Shown piece after piece: positions 1-9,949 of a DNA stretch of 64,000 bases (position 1 is the first letter of the stretch; each line of letters starts with the position of its first letter). The DNA comes from Plantactinospora sp. BC1. GTDB lineage: Bacteria; Actinomycetota; Actinomycetes; Mycobacteriales; Micromonosporaceae. The DNA lies in NCBI RefSeq assembly GCF_003030345.1, contig NZ_CP028158.1, forward strand, positions 5,766,001 to 5,830,000. The letters are read 5' to 3'. Position numbers and translations under genes: made by a program. The notes beneath the pieces were generated by a model. The model was not told the origin of the DNA. It worked only from the letters and a program-made list of their open reading frames with translations, and searched no databases.

Positions 1-1
1 C

Positions 2-157
<156 letters not shown>

Positions 158-249
158 GGCCCGGCCCGACCGGCGGGGAACGACACCGCCGCCGGTGCCG
201 CCGCCCGAGGCCGACGCACCGTCCGGCCGACCGGTGTACGGTGCTGGGC

Positions 250-447
250 ATGCAGGGCACGGTGGCCGACTACGACCCGCAGACCCGCACCGGCACGCTG
301 CTGCTCGACGACGGCACCCGGGTCAGCTTTCCGGCGACCGCGTTCGACGCCTCCGGCCTGCGGCTGCTCCGCCTCGGCCAACGGGTCCGGCTGGAGCACG
401 ACGAGACCGGCACGCTGGTCCGGATCACGCTGCCGACCTTCCCCTGA
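250..447 (+). CDS. Small cold-shock-like (OB-fold) protein
   Basis: A 65-residue protein beginning MQGTVADYDPQTRTG and continuing through LLLDDGTRVSFPATAF. The alternation of short strands, with G-T-V near the start and a VSFP segment, resembles a degenerate cold-shock/OB fold, but the RNP motifs of true CspA proteins are not intact. ATG at 250 is preferred over the in-frame GTG at 241 because the fold begins there; no strong Shine-Dalgarno is visible for either. It sits alone between cofC and ppk. Role unknown; nucleic-acid binding is only a guess. Confidence 0.6.
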   Translation: MQGTVADYDPQTRTGTLLLDDGTRVSFPATAFDASGLRLLRLGQRVRLEHDETGTLVRITLPTFP

Positions 448-461
448 TCCGCTCGGGCAAA

Positions 462-483
462 GTTCATTTTCGGTTAACCACCA
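462..483 (+). promoter_or_regulatory. Candidate PHO box (PhoP operator) upstream of ppk
   Basis: Two consecutive 11-bp units, GTTCATTTTCG and GTTAACCACCA, resemble the actinobacterial PHO-box direct repeat (GTTCACC-like half sites). The second unit is more diverged (C to A at position 4). The site lies about 16 bp before the ppk start in an unusually AT-rich patch. In Streptomyces ppk is a known PhoP target, so low-phosphate control is plausible. Confidence 0.5.
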
Positions 484-498
484 CCGGGGAATGATGGG

Positions 499-2928
499 GT
501 GGTGAGCACCCCACCGTCCCGACGCCCCCGCCCCGAGCGCAAGGCACGGCCCGCCGGGCACACCGACCGCGACCCGGCGGGCGAGCCGGACGGCACCGTC
601 GAACCGGACACCGTCGCCGAACCGGACCGGTCGGCGGCGCTGGACCAGGCGGCCGACTCGGCCCGCGCCGCAGCCGGTGGCCCGGACCGCAGCCCGGCGA
701 CCGGCCTGGCCGGCAACCCGGAACAGGGCCGGCGCGGCGTGCCGGCCACCGGGCCGGGCAGCGCCATCCCGGAGAGCGGCCTGGCCGCCCGCCCCGAGAG
801 CACCGAACCGGCCGCCGAACCCGCCGCAGCACCGGCCGGGCCGCTGCCACCGGACCGCTTCCTCAACCGGGAACTCTCCTGGCTGGATTTCAACGCCCGG
901 GTGCTGGCCCTGGCCGAGGACCCGGACACCCCGCTGCTGGAGCGGGCCAAGTTCCTCGCCATCTTCGCCAACAACCTGGACGAGTTCTACATGGTCCGGG
1001 TCGCCGGGCTGAAGCGACGGTTGCAGGCCGGGCTGCCGGTGAGGGGCGGCGACCGGATGCCGCTGAGCACCCAGCTCGAACGGGTCTCCCAGCGCGCCGC
1101 CGAACTGGTCGCCCGGCACGCCGCGTGCTTCGTCGACGAGGTACGCCCGAAGCTCGCCACCGAGGACGTCGCGGTACTGCACTGGGGCGAGCTGCCGGTG
1201 GCGGAGCGGCAGCGGCTGCGGACGTACTTCCGGGAGCAGATCTTCCCGGTGCTCACCCCGCTCGCCGTCGACCCGGCGCACCCGTTCCCGTACATCTCCA
1301 GCCGGTCGCTGAACCTGGCGGTGGTGGTACGCGACTCCGACGGCGGCTCGGAACTCTTCGCCCGGGTGAAGGTGCCGAACAACGTACCCCGGTTCGTCCG
1401 GGTCGAGCGGGACGTGCCCGGCTACCGGTTCCTGCCGGTGGAGGACCTGATCGCGGCCCACCTCGACCAGCTCTTCTCCGGCATGCAGGTGGTGGAGTGC
1501 CACCTGTTCCGGGTCACCCGCAACGCCGAGGTGGAGGTCGACGAGGACCGGGACGAGGATCTGCTCCAGGCCCTGGAACGGGAACTCGCCCGGCGCCGCT
1601 TCGGCCCGCCGGTACGCCTGGAGGTCGCCGCCTCCGTCTCCGACCACGTCCTCGACCTGCTCGTCCGGGAACTCGACATGGACAGCCAGGACGTGCTGCG
1701 GGTGCCGGGGCTGCTCGACCTGACCGCGCTCTGGCAGGTCTACAACGAGTCCAACCGGCCCGAGCTGAAGGACCCGCCGTTCGTGCCGGCCACCCATCCC
1801 CGGCTCGCCGAGGGTGAGGTGCCGCGCAGCGTCTTCGCCACCCTGCGCGACGGCGACATCCTGGTGCACCACCCCTACCACTCCTTCTCGACCAGCGTGC
1901 AGCGCTTCATCGAGCAGGCCGCCGCCGACCCGAACGTGCTGGCCATCAAGCAGACCCTCTACCGCACCAGCGGGGACTCCCCGATCGTCGACGCGCTGAT
2001 CGACGCCGCCGCCGCCGGCAAGCAGGTGGTGGTGCTGGTGGAGATCAAGGCGCGCTTCGACGAGGTGGCGAACATCGGCTGGGCCCGGGTGCTGGAGCGG
2101 GCCGGCTGCCACGTGGTCTACGGCCTGGTCGGGCTGAAGACGCACTGCAAGACCGCGCTGGTGGTCCGGCAGGAGGGCAACCAGATCCGCCGGTACTGCC
2201 ACATCGGCACCGGCAACTACCACCCGAAGACCGCCCGGCTCTACGAGGACTTCGGCATGCTCACCGCCGACCCGGAGATCGGGGCGGACCTGACCGACCT
2301 GTTCAACGTGCTGACCGGGTACAGCCGGCAGACGTCGTACCGGCGGCTGCTGGTGGCGCCGCAGGGCATCCGGCGCGGCCTGATCGAGCGGATCGAGGGT
2401 GAGATCGACCGGGCCCGGGAGGGCCGGCGGGCCCTGGTCCAGTTCAAGGTCAACGCGTTGGTCGACGAGGCGATCGTGGACGCGCTCTACCGGGCCTCCC
2501 GGGCCGGGGTCCGGGTCGACCTGCTGATCCGGGGGATGTGCACGCTGCGGCCGGGCGTACCGGGGCTGTCGGAGAACGTCCGGGTCCGCTCGATCCTCGG
2601 CCGCTTCCTCGAACACTCCCGGGTGTTCCGGTTCGGCAGCGGGGACGCCGGGGCCGGCGGGTCGGACGGCGCCGTCGAGTTCTGGATCGGCTCCGCCGAC
2701 CTGATGCACCGCAACCTCGACCGGCGGGTGGAGGCGCTGGTGCAGGTGACCGATCCGGCCGCCCGGGCCGCGCTGGACGAGTTGCTGACCGCCGCGATGA
2801 GCCCGGAGGTCGAGGCGTTCGACCTGGCCGGGGATGGCTGCTGGACCCGGCGCAAGGGCAGCCCCGAGGCACCGCTGGTGAACCTCCAGGAGGCGCTGCT
2901 GGGCCGGGTCGCCGGAGAGGCCAAATGA
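499..2928 (+). CDS. ppk: Polyphosphate kinase
   Basis: PPK1 (809 aa) reversibly transfers the gamma phosphate of ATP to inorganic polyphosphate. The conserved enzyme begins near residue 120 ([12 protein letters not shown]). Both active-site histidine regions are present: GLKTHCK (His about 549, equivalent to the E. coli phospho-His 435) and [14 protein letters not shown] (His about 568). The first 115 residues are a low-complexity Ala/Pro/Glu/Arg extension not needed for catalysis. The start is GTG 499 or the adjacent GTG 502, with a weak GGGGA eight bases upstream. A PHO-box-like repeat precedes it, and a polyP-related CYTH-CHAD gene and mutT1 follow on the same strand. Confidence 0.95.
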   Translation: MVSTPPSRRPRPERKARPAGHTDRDPAGEPDGTVEPDTVAEPDRSAALDQAADSARAAAGGPDRSPATGLAGNPEQGRRGVPATGPGSAIPESGLAARPESTEPAAEPAAAPAGPLPPDRFLNRELSWLDFNARVLALAEDPDTPLLERAKFLAIFANNLDEFYMVRVAGLKRRLQAGLPVRGGDRMPLSTQLERVSQRAAELVARHAACFVDEVRPKLATEDVAVLHWGELPVAERQRLRTYFREQIFPVLTPLAVDPAHPFPYISSRSLNLAVVVRDSDGGSELFARVKVPNNVPRFVRVERDVPGYRFLPVEDLIAAHLDQLFSGMQVVECHLFRVTRNAEVEVDEDRDEDLLQALERELARRRFGPPVRLEVAASVSDHVLDLLVRELDMDSQDVLRVPGLLDLTALWQVYNESNRPELKDPPFVPATHPRLAEGEVPRSVFATLRDGDILVHHPYHSFSTSVQRFIEQAAADPNVLAIKQTLYRTSGDSPIVDALIDAAAAGKQVVVLVEIKARFDEVANIGWARVLERAGCHVVYGLVGLKTHCKTALVVRQEGNQIRRYCHIGTGNYHPKTARLYEDFGMLTADPEIGADLTDLFNVLTGYSRQTSYRRLLVAPQGIRRGLIERIEGEIDRAREGRRALVQFKVNALVDEAIVDALYRASRAGVRVDLLIRGMCTLRPGVPGLSENVRVRSILGRFLEHSRVFRFGSGDAGAGGSDGAVEFWIGSADLMHRNLDRRVEALVQVTDPAARAALDELLTAAMSPEVEAFDLAGDGCWTRRKGSPEAPLVNLQEALLGRVAGEAK

Positions 2929-2996
2929 GCGGCGGGGCGGTGCGGTGGCGGCGGTGGACGGTCGGCCGGGCCGACATCCCGGACTAGGCTTGGCCG

Positions 2997-4526
2997 ATGG
3001 TGGAGGAGGAGCGGAAGTACGACGTCGATCCGGAGTTCACCCTGCCCGACCTCGCCGGAGTCGTGCCGGACGGCGTACGGGTGGTGGAGCTGCCCCCGGT
3101 GACGCTGACCGCGACCTACCTCGACACCACCGACCTGCGGCTGGCCCGGGCCGGGGTGTCGCTGCGGCACCGCCGGGGTGACGAGCTGCCCTGGACGGTG
3201 AAACTTCCCGCCGACAGCCCCGGGGTACGCCACGAGATCTCCCGTACGGGCCGGCCGAAGAAGGCGCCGGCCGAGCTGCTGGCACTGGTCACCGCGTACT
3301 CCCGGGGCGCGGAACTGCGGCCGGCCGCCGTGGTCCGCACCGTGCGCCGCGCCTACGAACTGCGCGACGACACCGACCGGCTACTGGTCGAGATCGCCGA
3401 CGACTCGGTACGGGTGTTGGACGGCAAGCAGGTCCGGTCGACGTTCCGCGAGGTCGAGGTGGAACGCAAGGACGGCGACCGGGAACTGCTCGACGTGCTG
3501 GAGCCGGCGCTGACCGGTGCCGGTGCCCGGCGCGGTGACTTCACCCCGAAGCACGTCCGGGCGCTCGGTCCGGCGGCCGAGGCCGCGCCCGACCTGGTGC
3601 CGCCGGGCGAGCTGCCCGAGCGACCCAGCGCCGGTGACGTGGTCACCGCGGCGATCCGCCGTGGCGTCGGCCGGGTGCTCGCACACGACCCCCTGGTCCG
3701 GTTGCGGGCACCGGTCGGTGACGACGACACCGCCGTACACCAGATGCGGGTCGGCTGCCGCCGGCTCCGCAGCGACCTGCGGACGTTCGGGCCGCTGGTC
3801 CGCGACGCGTGGGCCAGGTCGCTGCGGGACGAACTGAAGTGGCTGGCGGGGGTGCTGGGGCAGGCCAGGGACGCCGAGGTACTGCGCGCCCGGCTCTCCG
3901 GTACGGCCGCCGCCGACCCGCTCAGCCCGCTCGACCCGGCGGCGGTGGCCCGGATCGACCGGGTACTCGCCGAGCGGCACGCCGAGGCGCTGGCCGCCGT
4001 CGACGAGGCGCTCGGCTCGACGCGCTACCACGCCCTGGTCGAGGCGCTGGTCGACGCCACCCGGGCCCCGCAACTGACCGCCAGGGCCGACGGGCCGGCC
4101 GCCAGGGTGCTGCCCCGACTGGTCGCCCGGCCCTGGCACCGGCTGACCGACGGCGACGACGGGGTCGACGGCGCCGCCGACCTCGACCCGGACGCCCCGG
4201 ACGAGCGCTGGCACGCGGTACGCATCAACGGCAAGCGGGCCCGGTACGCCGTCGACGCCGTCGCCGGGGTGCTCGGCGGTGACGCGGCGAAGCTGGCCAA
4301 GGCGCTGGCGAGGGTGCAGAACCTGCTCGGCGAGCACCAGGACGCGGCGGTCGCCGCGCAGACCTGGCTGTCGATCGCCGAGCGGGACCCGGGCGACCAT
4401 GCCGTGGCCGTCACCGCCGGCCGGTTGGCGGAACGGGAGCGGGCCGCCGTCCGTGCCGCCCGGGCGGCCTTCCCGGACGCGTGGCGACGGGCGAGCCGGA
4501 AACGGCGGACGGCATGGCTGGGGTGA
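2997..4526 (+). CDS. CYTH and CHAD domain protein (polyphosphate-associated)
   Basis: A 509-residue two-domain protein. The N-terminal CYTH domain (about 1-195) starts with the ExExK signature EEERK, whose family binds triphosphates with metal ions; TYLDTTDLRLARAG follows. The C-terminal CHAD domain (about 210-500) has VHQMRVGCRRLRSDLRTFGPL and a matching second helical repeat with RINGKRARYAVDAV, the conserved basic/His surface that binds polyphosphate in other CHAD proteins. Adjacency to ppk supports a role in polyP metabolism or granule association. Its 3' end overlaps the following mutT1 start by 13 bases, suggesting translational coupling. Confidence 0.9.
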   Translation: MVEEERKYDVDPEFTLPDLAGVVPDGVRVVELPPVTLTATYLDTTDLRLARAGVSLRHRRGDELPWTVKLPADSPGVRHEISRTGRPKKAPAELLALVTAYSRGAELRPAAVVRTVRRAYELRDDTDRLLVEIADDSVRVLDGKQVRSTFREVEVERKDGDRELLDVLEPALTGAGARRGDFTPKHVRALGPAAEAAPDLVPPGELPERPSAGDVVTAAIRRGVGRVLAHDPLVRLRAPVGDDDTAVHQMRVGCRRLRSDLRTFGPLVRDAWARSLRDELKWLAGVLGQARDAEVLRARLSGTAAADPLSPLDPAAVARIDRVLAERHAEALAAVDEALGSTRYHALVEALVDATRAPQLTARADGPAARVLPRLVARPWHRLTDGDDGVDGAADLDPDAPDERWHAVRINGKRARYAVDAVAGVLGGDAAKLAKALARVQNLLGEHQDAAVAAQTWLSIAERDPGDHAVAVTAGRLAERERAAVRAARAAFPDAWRRASRKRRTAWLG

Positions 4527-5482
4527 CCCCGGTCCGGGCGGCGGGTGGCGTGGTCTGGCGGCACTGCGACGACGGCGTACGGGTCTGCGTGGTGCACCGC
4601 CCCCGCTACGACGACTGGTCGCTGCCGAAGGGCAAGCTGGACCCGGGGGAGCATCCGCTGACCGCCGCGGTACGCGAGGTGGCCGAGGAGGCCGACGTGC
4701 ACGGGGTACCGGAGGTGCGGCTGCCCCCGGTGCACTACCGGATGCGCGACGGTGCGCCGAAGACGGTCGAGTTCTGGTCGATGCGGGCCGTCGGCAGCGG
4801 CGGTTTCCAGCCAGAGACCGAGGTCGACACCGTACGCTGGCTGCCGCTGGCCGAGGCCCTCCGGCTGGTCAGCTATCCGCACGACGTCCGGGTGCTGGAG
4901 GACTTCGCTGCCCTGCCGCCGGTGAGCGCGGTGCTGGGGCTGGTCCGGCACGCCCCGGCGGGCAGCCGGGGCACCTGGTCCGGGCCGGACACCGCCCGGC
5001 CGCTGGACGCCGCCGGGCTGGCCCAGGCCCGGGATGTGGCCGGACTGCTCGCGCTGATCCGCCCGGTACGCCTGCGTTCGGCGGCGCCCCGGCGCTGTGT
5101 GCAGACGCTGCAACCCCTGGCCGAACTGCTCGACCGGCCGATCGAGGTGGATTCCGCGTACGACGAGCCGAAGCCGGGGCAGGACGCCGAGGAGAACGCT
5201 CTGGCCGCCGCCGGAGCCCTGCTCGAACTGGCCCGGGCCGGCGAACCGGCGGTGGTCTGTAGCCAGGGGAAGGTGATTCCGGAGGCGTTGGCGTGGCTGG
5301 CCGCCGCATCGGCCGCCTCGACCGGACCGGCCGCCTCGACCGGTGCCGTCCCGCTTCCCGGCTCGGCGGAGGACTTCCGGACCAGGAAGGGCACCGGCTG
5401 GCTGCTCGCCTTCAGCGGTGACCGGCTGGTCGCCGCCAGCCGGCTGGACGGCGCGGAGCGCCTCGCCGCCATCGCACCCTGA
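4514..5482 (+). CDS. mutT1: NUDIX hydrolase with C-terminal histidine-phosphatase domain (MutT1 type)
   Basis: A 322-residue fusion. The N-terminal NUDIX domain has the box GKLDPGE...REVAEEAD (the usual final Gly is Asp). The C-terminal half carries the phosphoglycerate-mutase-like motif LVRHAPAG. This architecture is that of mycobacterial MutT1 (Rv2985), which hydrolyses 8-oxo-GTP/dGTP and diadenosine polyphosphates. I chose ATG 4514 (MAGVTPVRAAGGVV) over the upstream GTG 4481 because homology starts there; GGCGGA lies just upstream. The gene order ppk - mutT1 - hupB is as in mycobacteria. Confidence 0.88.
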   Translation: MAGVTPVRAAGGVVWRHCDDGVRVCVVHRPRYDDWSLPKGKLDPGEHPLTAAVREVAEEADVHGVPEVRLPPVHYRMRDGAPKTVEFWSMRAVGSGGFQPETEVDTVRWLPLAEALRLVSYPHDVRVLEDFAALPPVSAVLGLVRHAPAGSRGTWSGPDTARPLDAAGLAQARDVAGLLALIRPVRLRSAAPRRCVQTLQPLAELLDRPIEVDSAYDEPKPGQDAEENALAAAGALLELARAGEPAVVCSQGKVIPEALAWLAAASAASTGPAASTGAVPLPGSAEDFRTRKGTGWLLAFSGDRLVAASRLDGAERLAAIAP

Positions 5483-5660
5483 CCCGGGCCGTCGCCCGGC
5501 CGGGCAGCGCGGGCTCTGCGGGAACGGCCGCCGCACTGGTACCCCGAGGGTCGGTCTCGGGGTTTCCGGCCGTCCACGGGCCGCTGAGCGGCGCCAACGC
5601 CCTGTCGACGGCGGAGGACCGCCGCCGTCGACCCCGGATTTCGGTGCCGGACAACGTGAA

Positions 5661-5689
5661 GGGCGCCTCCGGACGAGCCGGAGGCGCCC
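5661..5689. terminator. Bidirectional hairpin terminator between mutT1 and hupB
   Basis: A perfect 12-bp stem (GGGCGCCTCCGG with its complement) around a 5-nt loop, located between two convergent genes. No pronounced T tract follows in either direction, as is common for actinobacterial hairpin terminators. Confidence 0.75.
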
Positions 5690-5705
5690 TGGCGGTACCC
5701 GATTC

Positions 5706-6281
5706 TCAGCGCTTGGCGGCTTTCTTGGCCGGAGCCTTCTTGGCCGTGCTGGCCTTCTTGCTCGCCGTGGCGCGGGTGGACGTGCTCTTGGCCGCCGTCG
5801 ACTTCTTCGCCGCCGTCGTCTTCTTGGCCGTGGTGGCCTTCGTGCCGCCGGTGGCCTTCTTCGCCGGAGCCGTCTTCTTCGCCGCCGCCTTCGTGGCGGT
5901 CGTCTTGGCGGGCGCCGCCTTCTTGGTCGTCGTCTTCCTGGCAACGGTCGACTTGGCCGTCGACGCCGTGGCGGACTTCTTCGCCGCCACGGTGTTCTTC
6001 GGGGCCTTGCCGCTGGCCACCATCTCCTTGAAACCGGCGCCCGGCCGGAAGGCCGGAACCGATGTCTTCTTCACCTTCACCGATTCGCCGGTGCGGGGGT
6101 TGCGGGCTGTTCGAGCACCGCGCACGCGCTTTTCGAACACCCCGAACCCGGTGATGGCGACCCGGTCCCCCTTGGTGACCGCCGCCTGGACCTCCGCGAG
6201 GACCGCGTCGAGCGCCGACGTCGCCGTCTTCCGGTCCCCCAGACGAGCGGCGAGAGCCTCGATGAGCTCGGCCTTGTTCAC
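5706..6281 (-). CDS. hupB: HU-family nucleoid protein with Lys/Ala-rich tail
   Basis: A DNA-bending nucleoid protein of 191 aa. Residues 1-90 form the HU domain ([23 protein letters not shown], and the DNA-binding arm [10 protein letters not shown]). Residues 100-191 are a histone-H1-like tail of repeated KKAAPAK/KKTT-type segments, typical of actinobacterial HupB. The start is the GTG giving (M)NKAELIE because GGGAGG lies six bases upstream; the further-upstream ATG would add seven atypical residues. It is convergent with mutT1. Confidence 0.93.
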   Translation of the reverse strand: MNKAELIEALAARLGDRKTATSALDAVLAEVQAAVTKGDRVAITGFGVFEKRVRGARTARNPRTGESVKVKKTSVPAFRPGAGFKEMVASGKAPKNTVAAKKSATASTAKSTVARKTTTKKAAPAKTTATKAAAKKTAPAKKATGGTKATTAKKTTAAKKSTAAKSTSTRATASKKASTAKKAPAKKAAKR

Positions 6282-6398
6282 GACTTCCCTCCCAATGTGC
6301 AACTGGACTCAACGCGAGCCATTCTGCGCGCACGGTATGCCCTGTGCCACCGGGACACAAACATCTGCTCGAAAAAACCCATTGTGTCGCAACGGATT

Positions 6399-6427
6399 CG
6401 CCCCCGCCGGACGAACCGGCGGGGGCG
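6399..6427. terminator. Hairpin terminator downstream of leuD
   Basis: A perfect 12-bp stem (CGCCCCCGCCGG and its complement) with a 5-nt loop, 28 bp past the leuD stop and upstream of hupB. It separates leuCD transcription from hupB, which is on the same strand. Confidence 0.75.
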
Positions 6428-6455
6428 AAAACGACTGTGCGGTCGGCGGTTCGGC

Positions 6456-7043
6456 CTATGCCACCACAGGCCGGAAGGTGGATCGCCGGCCCTCGTACGC
6501 GGTGATGTCGGCCTCGTGCCGGAGGGTCAGTCCAATGTCGTCCAAGCCCTCCATCAGCCGCCAGCGGCTGAAGTCGTCCATCGGGAAGGACCAGGTGTCC
6601 TCCCCTGCCCGGACCTCCCGGGCGGTCAGGTCGACCGTGATCCGGGCCGTCGGGTCGGACTCGACCAACTCCCACAAAGCCTCGACGGCCTTCAATTCAA
6701 GCTCGACCGGCAGGAGCCCTTCCTTGAGCGCGTTCCCCCGGAAGATGTCCCCGAAGCGGGGAGCGATGACCGACCGGAACCCCCAGTCGCGCAGCGCCCA
6801 CACGGCGTGCTCCCGGGAGGAGCCGGTGCCGAACTCGGGGCCGGCCACGAGAATCGACGCCCCGGAATATGAAGAATCGTTGAGTACGAATGTCGGGTCC
6901 TCCCGCCACGCGCTGAAGAGGCCGTCGGCGAAGCCCGTCCGGGTCACCCGCTTGAGGTACACGGCGGGGATGATCTGATCGGTATCCACGTTGGACCGGC
7001 GCAGCGGAACCGCCGTACCGGTGTGCACGGTGAACTTGTCCAT
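6456..7043 (-). CDS. leuD: 3-isopropylmalate dehydratase small subunit
   Basis: With LeuC it isomerises 2- to 3-isopropylmalate in leucine biosynthesis. The protein is 195 aa, the normal length for the family, with the hallmark N-terminal segment [16 protein letters not shown], then [17 protein letters not shown] and [17 protein letters not shown]. It starts at ATG 7043, fifteen bases after leuC on the same strand, so the two are an operon. Confidence 0.95.
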   Translation of the reverse strand: MDKFTVHTGTAVPLRRSNVDTDQIIPAVYLKRVTRTGFADGLFSAWREDPTFVLNDSSYSGASILVAGPEFGTGSSREHAVWALRDWGFRSVIAPRFGDIFRGNALKEGLLPVELELKAVEALWELVESDPTARITVDLTAREVRAGEDTWSFPMDDFSRWRLMEGLDDIGLTLRHEADITAYEGRRSTFRPVVA

Positions 7044-7058
7044 CTCAGGTCAGCCCCT

Positions 7059-8513
7059 TCACAGGTCGGCCGGCGCGGCCAGCCGGCCCACCACGGCGGT
7101 GGCGGCGGCGACCGGTGGCGAGACCAGGTGGGTACGCCCGCCCCGGCCCTGCCGGCCCTCGAAGTTACGGTTGGAGGTCGAGGCCGAGCGCTGGCCCGGC
7201 TTGAGGGTGTCCGGGTTCATGCCCAGGCACATGGAGCAGCCGGCGAACCGCCACTCGGCGCCCGCCTCGGCGAAGACCCGGTCCAGCCCCTCCTGCTCGG
7301 CCGCCTCGCGGACCGCCGCCGAACCGGGTACGACCAGCATCCGCACGTTGTCGGCGACCCGGTGCCCGCGCAGCACGTCGGCGGCGGCCCGGAGGTCCTC
7401 CAACCGGCCGTTGGTGCAGGAGCCGACGAAGACGACGTCCACGGGTACGTCCCGGAGCCGGGTCCCGGGCTTGAGGTCCATGTATTCCAGGGCCCGCCGG
7501 GCGGCGGCCTGCTCCGCGTCGGTGACGAAGTCCTCCGGGTCGGGCACGGCGGCGTTCAGCGCGGTGCCCTGGCCCGGGTTGGTGCCCCAGGTGACGAACG
7601 GGCTGATCCGGCCGGCGTCGAGCACCACCTCGCTGTCGAAGGTCGCGCCCTCGTCCGTCGGCAGGGTGCGCCAGTATTCCAGCGCCGCGTCCCAGTCCGC
7701 GCCCTGCGGAGCGTTCGGCCGCCCCTTCAGGTACGCGAAGGTGGTCTCGTCCGGGGCGATCATCCCGGCCTTGGCACCCCACTCGATGGACATGTTGGCG
7801 ATGGTCATCCGGCCCTCCATGGAGAGCCCGCTGATCGCCTCGCCCCGGTATTCGACGATGTGGCCGCGACCGCCGCCGGTGCCGACCTGGGCGATCAGCG
7901 CCAGCACCAGGTCCTTGGCGGTGACCCCGGGAGCCAGCTCGCCGACCACGGTCACCGCCATGGTCTTGGGACGGATCTGCGGCAGGGTCTGGGTGGCGAG
8001 GACGTGTTCGACCTCACTGGTCCCGATCCCGAAGGCCAGCGCGCCGAACGCGCCGTGGGTGGCCGTGTGTGAGTCGCCGCACACGATGGTCAGGCCCGGC
8101 TGGGTCAGGCCGAGCTGCGGCCCGATCACGTGCACGATGCCCTGGTTGTCGTCGCCGAGCGGGTGCAGCTTGACGCCGAACTCGGCGCAGTTGCGGCGCA
8201 GCGTCTCGATCTGGGTCCGCGAGGTCGGGTCGGCGATGGTGAGCAGGTCACCGCGCCGGGACCGGAACGACGGATCGTCGTAACCGGTCGGGGTGTTGTG
8301 GTCCTCGGTCGCGAGCGTGAGATCGGGGCGGCGGACCTTGCGGTTCGCCATCCGCAGCCCGTCGAAGGCCTGCGGGCTGGTCACCTCGTGCAGCAGGTGC
8401 AGGTCGATATAGAGCAGATCCGGCTCACCGTCAGCGGATCGCACCACGTGAGCATCCCAGACCTTCTCGGCCAAGGTCCTGGGCGAGGACGGCTCTGGAG
8501 TGACTCCCACCAT
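7059..8513 (-). CDS. leuC: 3-isopropylmalate dehydratase large subunit
   Basis: An aconitase-superfamily [4Fe-4S] enzyme of 484 aa. The cluster cysteines are visible in FVGSCTNGR and in CSMCLGMN, and substrate-binding segments such as [13 protein letters not shown] and EDHNTPT are intact. It starts at ATG 8513 with AGGA upstream. It is transcribed divergently from an IclR regulator with only 37 bp between them, the arrangement of leuCD and ltbR/ndgR in other actinobacteria, where that regulator represses or modulates leucine genes. Confidence 0.95.
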   Translation of the reverse strand: MVGVTPEPSSPRTLAEKVWDAHVVRSADGEPDLLYIDLHLLHEVTSPQAFDGLRMANRKVRRPDLTLATEDHNTPTGYDDPSFRSRRGDLLTIADPTSRTQIETLRRNCAEFGVKLHPLGDDNQGIVHVIGPQLGLTQPGLTIVCGDSHTATHGAFGALAFGIGTSEVEHVLATQTLPQIRPKTMAVTVVGELAPGVTAKDLVLALIAQVGTGGGRGHIVEYRGEAISGLSMEGRMTIANMSIEWGAKAGMIAPDETTFAYLKGRPNAPQGADWDAALEYWRTLPTDEGATFDSEVVLDAGRISPFVTWGTNPGQGTALNAAVPDPEDFVTDAEQAAARRALEYMDLKPGTRLRDVPVDVVFVGSCTNGRLEDLRAAADVLRGHRVADNVRMLVVPGSAAVREAAEQEGLDRVFAEAGAEWRFAGCSMCLGMNPDTLKPGQRSASTSNRNFEGRQGRGGRTHLVSPPVAAATAVVGRLAAPADL

Positions 8514-8516
8514 CTG

Positions 8517-8536
8517 GACATCCTAAATTCTGGGAG
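8517..8536 (+). promoter_or_regulatory. Candidate IclR (LtbR/NdgR-type) operator in the leuC/regulator intergenic region
   Basis: The sequence GACATCCTAAATTCTGGGAG fills the short divergent intergenic region. Fifteen of its 20 positions recur upstream of leuB (minus strand 30398-30379). Part of the match (GGGAG) may simply be a ribosome-binding site for the regulator, so the operator call is tentative. Confidence 0.4.
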
Positions 8537-8550
8537 GTAGGTTTCGGCTT

Positions 8551-9249
8551 GTGGGACACAGTATGAGCGGTGTCGGCGTTCTCGACAAGGCGGTGGTCAT
8601 CCTGGCCGCCTGCGTCGACGGCGCCAGCCTGGCCGAACTCGTCGATCGCACCAAGCTGCCCCGGGCCACGGCCCACCGCCTGGCCCAGGCCCTGGAGATC
8701 CACCGGATGCTGGTCCGGGACACCCAGGGACGCTGGCGCCCCGGGCCGCGCCTGGGCGAGCTGGCGAACGCCGCACCCGACGTACTGCTGACCGCGGCCG
8801 AGCCGCTGCTGTCGGCGCTGCGGGACGCGACGGGCGAAAGCGCCCAGCTCTATCTACGCCGGGCCGACGAGCGGATCTGCGTCGCCGCCGCCGAGCGGGC
8901 CAGCGGGCTGCGCGACACCGTGCCGGTCGGCTCGGTACTGCCGATGACGGCCGGTTCCGCCGCGCAGATCCTGCTCGCCTGGGAACCGCCGGAGGCGGTC
9001 ATGCCACTCCTCCCCCGGTGCAAGTTCACCGGCCGCACCCTGGCCGAGGTACGCCGCCGGGGCTGGGCGCAGAGCGTCGCCGAACGGGAGGCCGGAGTGG
9101 CGAGCGTCTCCTCGCCGATTCGGGACCGCACCGGACGAGTGATCGCCGCGATCAGCATCTCCGGGCCGATCGAGCGGCTCGGCCGACGTCCCGGCGACCG
9201 GCACGCGATGGCCGTGGTACGCGCCGGCCAACGCCTGAGCGGCCTGTAA
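8551..9249 (+). CDS. IclR-family transcriptional regulator of leucine genes (LtbR/NdgR type)
   Basis: 232 aa. The N-terminal winged helix (GVGVLDKAVVILAA ... LPRATAHRLAQALE) is followed by the IclR effector domain with TAGSAAQILLAWE and SPIRDRTGRVIAAISISGP. The GVGVLDKA opening and the position divergent from leuCD identify the LtbR/NdgR group, whose members control leuCD, leuB and amino-acid-dependent development. The GTG at 8551 is supported by AGG nine bases upstream; ATG 8563 is a possible alternative. Confidence 0.87.
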   Translation: MGHSMSGVGVLDKAVVILAACVDGASLAELVDRTKLPRATAHRLAQALEIHRMLVRDTQGRWRPGPRLGELANAAPDVLLTAAEPLLSALRDATGESAQLYLRRADERICVAAAERASGLRDTVPVGSVLPMTAGSAAQILLAWEPPEAVMPLLPRCKFTGRTLAEVRRRGWAQSVAEREAGVASVSSPIRDRTGRVIAAISISGPIERLGRRPGDRHAMAVVRAGQRLSGL

Positions 9250-9911
9250 CCCGAATCGCTGCCGGCGGCTGCCGCCGCGCCGGTCGACGCCGCGCGGTGG
9301 CCCCGGGCGACCGGCACCCACCCGACGAGTCGACGCCCAGCCGGCGGCCGCCGACCTCTGCCGCCGGAGAGACTCTGCCGAGCAGACTGTCGAGCTGCCC
9401 CGTCCACGCACCCAACCCGCCCCAGACCCAGCCGACAGGTGGCCAGCAGACGTCGCGGTGACCAGCGTGCGTGTCCGGGCAGCCGTGCGTGGCCTACCCC
9501 ACCCGACCGTTGCGGGGACCCGCCGACGAATCGGCCAGGGCGCCCCGTCTGTGCACCCAGCTCGACAGTCTGCGCAGCGGGGGTCATGTTCGGAGTAGGT
9601 CGCCGAGATCTCCCCGCCGCGCTCCCGGTAGTCGAAGACGGTCGCGGCCCCGACCTCGCCGCGGCGGCTTACGGACGTTGCGCCGCCGGCCGGAGGGGCG
9701 GATCGGCATGCGCGAACGCGGGCCACCGCAGAGCATCCGGAAGACCAGCTCGTTTGCGGTACGAGGTCAGGGGCGGTGTGCGATGCTCGACATCGGGAGC
9801 CGGCCCGACGGCCCGATCGGCCGAGGAGCCCCGACGCGGACGCCGAGGCCAGGGCAGGGCAGGTCGACGGCGCGCGCAAGGGCGCGGCCCCGGGTGGCGT
9901 ACGAACGAGAA
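9250..9911. other. Gene-free stretch between the IclR regulator and the tRNA genes
   Basis: About 660 bp. Several open frames cross it, but all are Arg/Pro/Gly-rich with no recognisable motif and no consistent ribosome-binding site. I see no gene, no clear repeat and no promoter that I could defend. Confidence 0.5.
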
Positions 9912-9943
9912 ACGGCCCGCGCCACCTGAGTGACGCGGGCCGT
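9912..9943 (-). terminator. Terminator of the tRNA-Gln/tRNA-Glu unit
   Basis: A 10-bp stem ACGGCCCGCG with its complement and a 12-nt loop. On the minus strand it is followed by TTTCTCGTT. It lies seven bases beyond the 3' end of tRNA-Glu. Confidence 0.7.
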
Positions 9944-9949
9944 CGGTCG

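Noticed and set aside
2925-2987. A short frame beginning in the ppk stop (ATGAGCGG...)
   Set aside because: Only 20 codons with no motif; more likely a spacer between ppk and the CYTH-CHAD gene.
9439-9933. A 164-codon plus-strand frame before the tRNA genes
   Set aside because: Composition is Arg/Gly/Pro-rich with no motif or ribosome-binding site, and it ends inside the tRNA terminator hairpin.
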